DNA of 40,127 bases, taken from assembly GCA_964500895.1 (NCBI GenBank), contig CAZCQP010000023.1:1-40127 (forward strand), given 5' to 3'. Shown here in pieces: positions 8,641 through 15,430 of this stretch. A program made the position numbers and the translations under genes. Source of the stretch: CAZCQP01 sp964500895. GTDB taxonomy: Bacteria; Bacillota; Clostridia; Lachnospirales; JAISER01. The notes under the pieces were generated by a model. The model was not told the origin of the DNA. It searched no databases and was given only the letters and a program-made list of their open reading frames with translations. Position 1 is the stretch's first letter. Each line of letters begins with the position of its first letter.

Positions 8641-9348
8641 ATGCTAAGTGTGAAAGATTTAAACGTATATTACGGTAACATTCATGCCATAAAAGATGTG
8701 TCTTTGGAAGTCAACGAAGGGGAAATTGTGTCCTTAATTGGAGCAAACGGGGCGGGAAAAACCACCACCCTGCAAACCATTTCCGGGCTGTTAAAACCCA
8801 CCTCTGGGTCCATCACCTTCCAAGGCAAAGATATTGTTAAAATGGAAGCCCATAACATTTTGAAACTGGGTGTGGCCCAGGTGCCGGAAGGGCGGCGTAT
8901 TTTTGCTAACCTGACGGTTAAAGAAAACATTGAAATGGGTTCTTATTCCATTCACGATACAGCCGCCAACAAGAAGGCTGAACGGAAAGCCATCTACGAC
9001 CGGTTTCCCCGGCTGCGGGAGCGTAAAAAGCAGCTGGCAGGCACTTTGTCCGGCGGGGAACAGCAAATGCTGGCCATGGGCCGTGCGCTCATGTCCCGGC
9101 CGAAAATATTCATTTTGGACGAACCCTCCATGGGTCTTTCACCTATTTTGGTTAAAGAAATTTTTGAAATCATTAAATGGGTGAACAGCAGCGGGGTGAC
9201 GGTGTTGCTGGTGGAGCAAAATGCCAAGATGGCGTTATCCATTTCCAATCGGGCATATGTATTGGAAACCGGCAAGATTGTAATGGAAGGCCCTGCGGAG
9301 AAGTTGCTGAACGATGAAGCTATTAAGAAAGCGTATTTAGGGGCGTAA
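8641..9348 (+). CDS. livF: Branched-chain amino acid type ABC transporter ATPase (LivF)
   Basis: A 235-residue ATPase, the partner of LivG. Walker A is GANGAGKTT, the signature is LSGGEQQMLAMGRAL, Walker B is IFILDEPSMGLSP and the H-loop position is VLLVEQNAKMA (Q in place of H, usual for LivF). PEGRRIFANLTV is a LivF hallmark. It is the last gene of the operon, followed within 15 bases by a terminator. No livJ/livK-type binding protein gene lies on either side. Confidence 0.93.
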   Translation: MLSVKDLNVYYGNIHAIKDVSLEVNEGEIVSLIGANGAGKTTTLQTISGLLKPTSGSITFQGKDIVKMEAHNILKLGVAQVPEGRRIFANLTVKENIEMGSYSIHDTAANKKAERKAIYDRFPRLRERKKQLAGTLSGGEQQMLAMGRALMSRPKIFILDEPSMGLSPILVKEIFEIIKWVNSSGVTVLLVEQNAKMALSISNRAYVLETGKIVMEGPAEKLLNDEAIKKAYLGA

Positions 9349-9360
9349 AGCCAAAATAAA

Positions 9361-9402
9361 AAACCTTTGGGAACTTTTGTAAGAAAAAGTTCCCAAAGGT
9401 TT
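9361..9402. terminator. Bidirectional terminator between livF and the queuosine transporter gene
   Basis: aaacctttgggaact (9361-9375) pairs with agttcccaaaggttt (9388-9402), with A-rich and T-rich flanks, so it can stop transcription from both sides. The genes converge here. Confidence 0.9.
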
Positions 9403-9415
9403 TTTTGTTGTATTC

Positions 9416-10096
9416 TTAAATTTCCTTAACCTGCATTTTCCGAGCAATATACAGAAACGGCGTGTCTAGCAAACTGATGACCAGCTTAATGATGTAGGAC
9501 GTGACCACCAGTTCAAGCACAACAGCAAATTCAAATACCCCCCAAAAAGCCAGCAGGGTATAAATGCCGGTGTCTAGAAGCTGCGCCACGGCGGTAGCAG
9601 CATTGTTCCGCAGCCACAAGTATTTGCCACCTGTTTTTTGTTTGATGGCGCAATATAGCATAATGTCTAGCGTTTGTGCCGTGTAGTAGGTGACAATGCT
9701 AGCCAGGCACAACCTGGGCGTTAAAGAAAAAATAGAAGCAAGGGCTGGGTGGGCAAAGTCGTTGCCCGCTGGCACAAACCGAAGGGCCAGCTGGGTAATC
9801 ACCACGAAAGACGCTAATGTATAGAATCCCATTTTGACAGAATGTTTGGCGGTTTGTGGACCGTATTTTTCTGTTAAAATGTCCGTGGCCAAAAAGGTGC
9901 TGGCGTATACCACGTTGCCTAAGGTGACGTTCAGACCAAACAGGTTCACCATTTTCATCACTTCAATGTTGGCGGCCACAATGCCCAGGCATATCCATAA
10001 AAATAACCCAATTCGTCCAAATAGCTTGTAGCAAAAAAGCATCATGGAAAAGTAAAGGGCAATGGTTAGCAAAAAAAGCCATTCGTTCATGTACAT
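9416..10096 (-). CDS. Queuosine precursor transporter (YhhQ/VUT family)
   Basis: A 226-residue membrane protein with six or seven hydrophobic segments. Recognised from NVVYASTFLATDILTEKYG and the ATAVAQLLDTGIYTLLAFWG region, typical of the YhhQ/VUT family that imports 7-deazaguanine queuosine precursors such as preQ0 and preQ1. ATG 10096 has AAGGT about nine bases upstream; an earlier start at 10120 would overlap the preceding gene. It is separated by only seven bases from the radical SAM gene, so they are probably co-transcribed, and it ends at the shared terminator. The substrate is a family-level inference. Confidence 0.85.
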   Translation of the reverse strand: MYMNEWLFLLTIALYFSMMLFCYKLFGRIGLFLWICLGIVAANIEVMKMVNLFGLNVTLGNVVYASTFLATDILTEKYGPQTAKHSVKMGFYTLASFVVITQLALRFVPAGNDFAHPALASIFSLTPRLCLASIVTYYTAQTLDIMLYCAIKQKTGGKYLWLRNNAATAVAQLLDTGIYTLLAFWGVFEFAVVLELVVTSYIIKLVISLLDTPFLYIARKMQVKEI

Positions 10097-10103
10097 GTTC
10101 AAG

Positions 10104-10814
10104 CTACCTTTCTCCCACACCTAAATCTGTATTTTGCACCAGCACACAAAAACGGGGGTCTTGGGAAAGGGGTTCAAACCATTCCTCCATGAACCGGGCA
10201 ATGAGTGCATTGTCTGCTTTAAGGGGTGTGGTGTTTTCATTAAAGATGTTTAAGTATACCCGGTGAAAGTGGCGGCGGGCAATGGCAATATCTTCCGAAA
10301 GCTGGGCCATGGTTTGCCCCTGAATGCCAAACAACAAACAAATTTCCGAAAAGTATTGCCGAATGTCTTCCGGGGTAACACATGAGCCCATGCCTTTTTT
10401 AAGCACATTCTCTCTAAAATCCTCATCAAAGGTTTCCACCCCGGTGCGGGGGTGCAGGGTGACATGAGGCAGCCGTTGCGCCAGTTCTGCAATGTGGTGG
10501 CGCTTTTGGTAATGGCTTTCAAAATGCAGATGTTGAATGCCTTTTTCATTACAAAGCTTTGCCACCGCTGCTTGGGTTTGTTTCGGTAGCTCAAAATAAG
10601 AGCCGGAGTTTAAAACGGCAAGGCGGGAAAAAGTGCCGGTCACACGGGCCAGCACTTGGTCGTTCAGTTTTATAGCAGTTTCTTGTTGGCTGCTGTCCAA
10701 ATGATAATCGCAAAAGGTACAGCGTTTCCAAAAACAGCCGGTGCCTTGCAAAAGCATCACTTCCATGGGTTCATAGGCATCGGTGGTTTGGCTGTAGCGC
10801 TCGGAAAGCTTCAT
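10104..10814 (-). CDS. Radical SAM protein, possible queuine salvage enzyme
   Basis: 236 residues. The cluster motif CFWKRCTFC (C27, C32, C35) has spacing C-x4-C-x2-C instead of the usual C-x3-C-x2-C, followed by DYH. The rest fits a short radical SAM barrel, for example LNSGSYFELP, LHFESHYQKR and LHPRTGVETFDEDFRENVLKKG, resembling the Elp3-like/archaeosine-enzyme branch. Known biology: QueL, a radical SAM enzyme of gut Clostridia, converts queuine to preQ1. Adjacency to a queuosine-precursor transporter makes a related role plausible here, but this is inference. It overlaps the upstream RNase H gene by four bases, so translation is coupled. Confidence 0.7.
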   Translation of the reverse strand: MKLSERYSQTTDAYEPMEVMLLQGTGCFWKRCTFCDYHLDSSQQETAIKLNDQVLARVTGTFSRLAVLNSGSYFELPKQTQAAVAKLCNEKGIQHLHFESHYQKRHHIAELAQRLPHVTLHPRTGVETFDEDFRENVLKKGMGSCVTPEDIRQYFSEICLLFGIQGQTMAQLSEDIAIARRHFHRVYLNIFNENTTPLKADNALIARFMEEWFEPLSQDPRFCVLVQNTDLGVGER

Positions 10815-11473
10815 GGCAAAATTTCCTCCTGAGGCTTAACCCCGCCGGAAATGCCCAAAGCCCCTTTGGCCAAAGCATCCGCCAAGTCGTTATACGTATC
10901 CCCGGAATGCCCGGCCACCTTATGAAACACCACGGTCAGTTTGTCCTTGATGCTGTCGTAGTAGGCTTTATATGCCATGGTGCCAGTTTTGTTACATTTC
11001 CAACCCCCAGTACACCAATGTTCAATGCCGGCGTAGTCATAGTACAAATGCAACCGGGAAATGCCCTGTTCCACACAATAGGCCATGGCGTGCTGTGCCC
11101 CTTTAATTTCACCGGCCACATTGCGCATAGAAGATAAATGTGCATCCTGGTCTGCACCGGCAAATTGCAGGGTGCGGCCATTGTGGAAAAGCACAACCCC
11201 AAAGGAAAAGGTGTTGGTTTTCACATCGAAGCTGCCGTCTACATAGGCGGCAGCTTCGTCCGTTGCGGTGGGCGGGGTGAAAGTATCTGCTTGATTAGCC
11301 GGGGCAGGGGAAGTTCCTGCGCTTGCCCCTAAATAACTTTCGGCTTCCTGCAAGGTGTCGAAGCCTTTAAACTGTGCGTTGGGAAAGCCGGTTACCTGGG
11401 CTTTGCATTTGTCCCAAGCTTGAAAAATGCCGGTCTGGCGGCCTGCCTTAACGGCATAATATTTTTTACCCAT
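10811..11473 (-). CDS. rnhA: Ribonuclease HI with N-terminal hybrid-binding domain
   Basis: 220 residues. The N-terminal 48 residues (KYYAVKAGRQTGIF...FDTLQEAESYL) are a viroplasmin-like RNA/DNA hybrid-binding domain. A low-complexity Ala/Pro/Thr linker follows, then an RNase HI domain with the acidic catalytic set visible in YVDGSF, VAGEIKGA, YYDYAG and NDLADALAKGA. It degrades RNA in RNA:DNA hybrids. AAGGAG lies just upstream of ATG 11473, overlapping the stop region of the dctP-like gene nine bases away. It is probably co-transcribed with both neighbours; no functional link to them is obvious. Confidence 0.92.
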   Translation of the reverse strand: MGKKYYAVKAGRQTGIFQAWDKCKAQVTGFPNAQFKGFDTLQEAESYLGASAGTSPAPANQADTFTPPTATDEAAAYVDGSFDVKTNTFSFGVVLFHNGRTLQFAGADQDAHLSSMRNVAGEIKGAQHAMAYCVEQGISRLHLYYDYAGIEHWCTGGWKCNKTGTMAYKAYYDSIKDKLTVVFHKVAGHSGDTYNDLADALAKGALGISGGVKPQEEILP

Positions 11474-11482
11474 AAAATCTCC

Positions 11483-12550
11483 TTAATGCTCGTTCAGTGC
11501 GTTCAGTATTTCCTTTAGTGTATCAGAAAGGGTTGCCCCCCAAATGTGGTCATATTTCGGCCAGCTTTCGCTGCGTGTTTCCGCTGCCAGCCCCTCAATT
11601 TCTTCATGGGTCATTTCCACTACCGTAACGCCCGCTTCTTTCAGCTTGTCCCTGTAGTAAGCGTCATGTTCGGCGGCTTCCTGGGTGCTTTGGGCGCTTA
11701 TTTCAGCACAGATGTCTAAAAACAGCTGCTGGTCTTCAGGGGTTAGGGCGTTAAAGGTGTTTAAGTTCATCACCATGGATTTATTGTCTACAAGATTGTT
11801 GTACGGGTAAAAATACTTCACCCTATCTTTTAACACAAAGTAGCAGTCGGAGGCGGTCAAGCCCATGGTGCCTGTGCATCTTCCGCTTTCCAGGGCTGCC
11901 CGCAGCTGAGTGTAGGAAAGCACCACCGGCAGAAAACCGGCATCGTCTGCATACACTTTATGCACTTCGGTGGGGGGTACCCGTAAGCGGATGCCTTTAT
12001 CTGCACCCGGCACTTGGTAGTCTTGCATGGCATCCATGGTGGCAATGCCCCCGAAGCCAGCCATGGCGAAACCTAAAAACTTAACCCCAAGGCCCTCATG
12101 CAATATGGCCACTTCATGCCCAACAGGGCCGTCCAGCCCAAAGATTTCCCCGGCCTCTTCATAGTCCGCCACGAGATAGGGGGTGTAGATGAAGTCCAGC
12201 CGAGGGTCGCTGGCACCGGCCACATTAATAAGCCCGCCGTCAATGGTTCCCGCCATAATGGCTTCGTACACCTGCATAAAGTCCCCCAGCTCGTTGGCGG
12301 GGTAAACGGTAATCTGGATACGGCCGTCCGTAGCCTGCTCCACGGCTTCTTTCAAGTGGTTCAGCCTTTGGGTGTTGGGGTGGTCCGGTGGGTCTTGCCC
12401 GGCAAACCGCAGTGCAATCACCTGGTCTGGCTGTTCCGTTGTATCGGCTGCGCCCTCCGGCTTGCCTTTGCAGCCGGTGAACCCCAAGGCAAGCACAAGG
12501 GTAAGCCCTAAAGCGGTGAGGGCCATCAAAGTCCTGTTGGGCTTTTTCAT
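11483..12550 (-). CDS. TRAP transporter substrate-binding lipoprotein (DctP type), orphan
   Basis: 355 residues with a lipoprotein signal: a Lys-rich N-terminus, a hydrophobic stretch and lipobox LGFTGC with C27. The mature part follows the DctP pattern, for example LRFAGQDPPDHPN, GRIQITVYPANELGD, IMAGTIDGGLINV and ALESGRCTGTMG. In TRAP systems such proteins bind organic acids and deliver them to the DctQ/DctM membrane subunits. Neither DctQ nor DctM lies nearby, so this copy must work with components elsewhere or has another role. TTGGAGGA sits six bases before the ATG. It is 15 bases after the MBL-fold gene, so probably one transcript. Confidence 0.88.
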   Translation of the reverse strand: MKKPNRTLMALTALGLTLVLALGFTGCKGKPEGAADTTEQPDQVIALRFAGQDPPDHPNTQRLNHLKEAVEQATDGRIQITVYPANELGDFMQVYEAIMAGTIDGGLINVAGASDPRLDFIYTPYLVADYEEAGEIFGLDGPVGHEVAILHEGLGVKFLGFAMAGFGGIATMDAMQDYQVPGADKGIRLRVPPTEVHKVYADDAGFLPVVLSYTQLRAALESGRCTGTMGLTASDCYFVLKDRVKYFYPYNNLVDNKSMVMNLNTFNALTPEDQQLFLDICAEISAQSTQEAAEHDAYYRDKLKEAGVTVVEMTHEEIEGLAAETRSESWPKYDHIWGATLSDTLKEILNALNEH

Positions 12551-12565
12551 ATGTATTCCTCCAAT

Positions 12566-13432
12566 TTATAGAGTGGACGTGATGATATGAAAGCTTCCAA
12601 AGTCATAATCCAATAGCATAGAGGATTCCTGGAAAAAAGGCATTCCGGTTTCTGCTTTCCCAGATACAATAAGGTTAAATGCCTGCGCCACCTGCAACAG
12701 CAGGTTTGGAGCGGCCATCGGTTCATTATGTGCCGGGTGGAGGGTACGCAGTTTAGGTAAAAGGCGGCACACCTTTTCCATGGATGCCGCATAGTCCTGG
12801 ATGTTGGAATCTCCGTAAAGGGGGCCGCTACAATAGGCGTATAAATGCCCAGGGTAAAAGGTGTCCCCAGTGAACAGCAAGCCATTGGCTTCATCCAGTA
12901 GCATGATGCTGTCTGGGGAATGGCCGGGGGTATGTAACACTTGCAGCTGGCGGTTGCCCAAATCCAGCATGTGCCCGTCTCCAATAGGGGTGGGGGCACA
13001 GGGCTTGATGCTGTAGTGCGCCATGTCAAACCGCTGGGCGTAACCGGGCTGAAAGAAAGAGGCTTGGGCTTGGGGTGCCATTTCCGCCACAGGGCATCCT
13101 TTTTGTAACCGGCTTAACCCATCGGGTTCATCAAAGGCCAGCACCTGCTCAAAAAGATGGTTGCCCCCTACGTGGTCAAAGTGTGCGTGGGTGTTCACCA
13201 CCGTGATGGGGGTGTCTGTCAGTTTCTCCACCACGGCTTTGATGTTAGCCAAGCCCATGCCCGTATCCAGCAGGACACTTCGGTCATTTCCTATAATCAA
13301 ATAGGAAATGACTTCTTGAAAATGATGTGGCTCGCAGATGGCAAACACCTGATGCTCAAGTGCATACACTTCAAACCAGCCGCCCCCCACAGGCACATGC
13401 TGTAAAGATTCAAAAACAAGTGGGTCGCCCAT
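12566..13432 (-). CDS. MBL-fold metallo-hydrolase
   Basis: 288 residues of the metallo-beta-lactamase fold. Zinc ligands are visible in THAHFDH (81-87, HxHxDH), HTPGHSPDS, GDTFYPG and HPAHNEP, a glyoxalase II-like arrangement. The substrate is unknown; the family includes thioesterases, lactonases and phosphodiesterases. ATG 13432 is chosen because GGGGGAA is eight bases upstream; an in-frame start at 13465 would overlap the recombinase gene by 16 bases. It lies directly behind the recombinase gene and in front of the TRAP binding-protein gene. Confidence 0.85.
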   Translation of the reverse strand: MGDPLVFESLQHVPVGGGWFEVYALEHQVFAICEPHHFQEVISYLIIGNDRSVLLDTGMGLANIKAVVEKLTDTPITVVNTHAHFDHVGGNHLFEQVLAFDEPDGLSRLQKGCPVAEMAPQAQASFFQPGYAQRFDMAHYSIKPCAPTPIGDGHMLDLGNRQLQVLHTPGHSPDSIMLLDEANGLLFTGDTFYPGHLYAYCSGPLYGDSNIQDYAASMEKVCRLLPKLRTLHPAHNEPMAAPNLLLQVAQAFNLIVSGKAETGMPFFQESSMLLDYDFGSFHIITSTL

Positions 13433-13449
13433 ACTCAATTCCCCCAGTA

Positions 13450-15132
13450 TTAGCTTATTGCGCACCGTTTCACCATGCTATGTAAGGAAAAAACAAAGCC
13501 GTCCATGGCTTCCAATGTTGTCTGCGACGGGTCACCCTCACTGTCAATATTGTAAGCCAAAAGTGTGTCAATATCGGCCTTTAGCTTCACCATCACGTGG
13601 TCTTTGTGCACGGTTACCCGTTCTAGCACATAGTGCAAATCTTCCCGTGAGAAAGTGCCCTTTTCCAGCAGCCGGTTCATAATGCTCACTGCATCCTGGG
13701 CCACTGCATCCAGTTGCCCCCGTTGTTCTTTGGCCAGCCGGGCGTGTTCCAGTTGGCTTTTTAACCCCTGGGCTTTGTGCATCAATTCTGCTTCCAGTTC
13801 CTCGTACAGTTCGTCTATGGCGGCAGCGTTGTCTGGGGCTTTCATGGCCTCCCGGATGCGCTGCATTTTCAGCGCCTTTTGCTCCGCCTTGCACTGCTCC
13901 AACTCACGCTCCAAAACCTCTAACACATGGCCGTCTGTCCCTTTATCTTTCCCTTGGGCTTTCAATGCGTCGTCCAGCTTTTTTAACAGTTCCCCGCTGT
14001 TTTCCTTCACGCTGGCTAAATACTGCCTCACTAAATCGTTCAGCAAACTTTCGGCGGTGTGATGGGCGGTACAACCTTTTAATCCCCGCCGGTGGTACGT
14101 GCCGCACAAATAACCCTCTGGCCGCTTGGTATTGCTCACGGCAAACATGGGGGAACCGCAGTCCCCGCAGTAAACCAGCCCGGCATAGGGGTGCACTTTT
14201 TTCTTTGTACCCCGGTAATGGCTGTTCTTCCGCTGCTTCCCCTGCTCTACCGCCGATTCAAACACCGCTTTGTCAATGATGGGCGGGTGGAAGTTTTCAA
14301 ATACATGGTGGGCAGCTTCGTCCTTTTTTACGTCTTTGCCGTTGATGGACTTCCGGGCGTATTTCCCGGTTCGCAACACCCCTGTGTAAAAATCGTTATG
14401 CAAAATCTCGGATATGGTGATGATGCTCCACTGGGGCTTCACCGCTTTTCTATAAACCTCTCCCTGGGCTTCCTTTAGCATTTTTTCCCGCATTCTAGGC
14501 GTAGGAATGTTTTCGTCCGTCAAATGGTTGGCAATTTTTTTATAACCCCATCCCTGCAAGTATAGAGAAAAGATGCGCTTCACCACCTGTGCCGCTACTG
14601 GGTCCGGCTCAAAAAGTTGTTTCTTATAGTCAGTCATGATGTACCCGTAAGGCACAGCGCACATCCAGGTGGCATTTTTTTGCTTGTTGGCAATGGTGCT
14701 TTTAATTTTCTTGCTAATGTCCTTCACGTACAATTCGTTGTACCAGGTTTTTACGCCCAAGGTTAAATCCGAGTGTTCGTCCTGGGTGTCCACGGCATCG
14801 TTAATGGCAATAACCCGCACAGACAACCCTTGCATTTCCTCCAAAAAAATAAGGGTGCGGGCGTTATGCCGCCCAAAACGGGACAAGTCCTTTGCCAGCA
14901 CCACATCAAACTGCCCGGCCTCTAACGCTTGCCGCAGCTGTGTAAACGCCGGGCGGTTGAAGGTGTAGCCGGAAAAGTTGTCGTCTTCAAAAAGGGTTAC
15001 ATGGGAAACGCCAAAATGGGTTTTGGCGTAGTCACTCATAATATTTTTTTGGTTTACGATACTTTCATAACTTTCCTTGTCTTCGTCGTGACTAATTCTG
15101 GCATAGCCAGCCACACGCAAAAGATTCTGCAT
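13450..15132 (-). CDS. Large serine recombinase
   Basis: 560 residues, the size of TndX/phiC31-type recombinases. The N-terminal resolvase domain has the catalytic serine in YARISHDED (S14), with LAKDLSRFGR and the conserved arginine region further on. The recombinase domain begins near PYGY, with DFYTGVLRTGKY typical. A zinc ribbon is formed by YCGDCGSPM and CGTYHRRGLKGC, followed by a charged coiled coil (about 400-500). These enzymes integrate and excise ICEs and phages. AGAGGTG lies eight bases before ATG 15132; GTG 15141 is the alternative. No relaxase, conjugation or phage structural genes are nearby, so this is probably a remnant or very small element. Confidence 0.92.
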   Translation of the reverse strand: MQNLLRVAGYARISHDEDKESYESIVNQKNIMSDYAKTHFGVSHVTLFEDDNFSGYTFNRPAFTQLRQALEAGQFDVVLAKDLSRFGRHNARTLIFLEEMQGLSVRVIAINDAVDTQDEHSDLTLGVKTWYNELYVKDISKKIKSTIANKQKNATWMCAVPYGYIMTDYKKQLFEPDPVAAQVVKRIFSLYLQGWGYKKIANHLTDENIPTPRMREKMLKEAQGEVYRKAVKPQWSIITISEILHNDFYTGVLRTGKYARKSINGKDVKKDEAAHHVFENFHPPIIDKAVFESAVEQGKQRKNSHYRGTKKKVHPYAGLVYCGDCGSPMFAVSNTKRPEGYLCGTYHRRGLKGCTAHHTAESLLNDLVRQYLASVKENSGELLKKLDDALKAQGKDKGTDGHVLEVLERELEQCKAEQKALKMQRIREAMKAPDNAAAIDELYEELEAELMHKAQGLKSQLEHARLAKEQRGQLDAVAQDAVSIMNRLLEKGTFSREDLHYVLERVTVHKDHVMVKLKADIDTLLAYNIDSEGDPSQTTLEAMDGFVFSLHSMVKRCAIS

Positions 15133-15185
15133 TGGTTTCACCTCTTATTCTGTCAAATGCTTTATGTCTTGGGTTACTCCCCCCA

Positions 15186-15386
15186 CTATTGCTGCCGGTC
15201 TAAAAGGCCGGTCATCAGTTGAAACAAATCCTGGCTGCCAGACTCGAACAGGCATATATTGTAATGCATGTGCCTGTACCGACCCAGCGTTTGCATCAGC
15301 CCTATGGGCAAAGGGGCGTGGGCATCTTCTCCCCGCCCAAACCACAGGGACACAGTTTTTTTCTGGTGGTTAATGTCTAAGCGCAA
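15186..15386 (-). CDS. Small protein of mobile-element type
   Basis: 66 residues starting at TTG 15386 behind an excellent ribosome site (AAGGAGGTG, five-base spacing). The sequence RLDINHQKKTVSLWFGRGE then HYNICLFESGSQDLF resembles small proteins commonly found in clostridial integrative elements near the recombinase gene. Function is unknown. It is 53 bases upstream of the recombinase start on the same strand. The ribosome site lies inside an inverted repeat (15385-15430), so initiation may depend on RNA structure. The family assignment is from memory and moderately uncertain. Confidence 0.65.
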   Translation of the reverse strand: MRLDINHQKKTVSLWFGRGEDAHAPLPIGLMQTLGRYRHMHYNICLFESGSQDLFQLMTGLLDRQQ

Positions 15387-15430
15387 AGCTGCACCTCCTT
15401 ACCACCATTATGGTAAGAAGTGGCAGCTTT
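15385..15430. repeat. Long imperfect inverted repeat after clpA
   Basis: Outer arms aaagctgc (15385-15392) and gcagcttt (15423-15430) and inner arms cttacca (15398-15404) and tggtaag (15411-15417) form an interrupted hairpin. It starts at the clpA stop codon and contains the ribosome site of the 66-residue protein. There is no T-run on the minus strand, so a regulatory hairpin or element end fits better than a classical terminator. Confidence 0.6.

Noticed and set aside
11483..12550. Complete TRAP transporter
   Set aside because: Only the binding protein is present; neighbours are RNase H and an MBL hydrolase.
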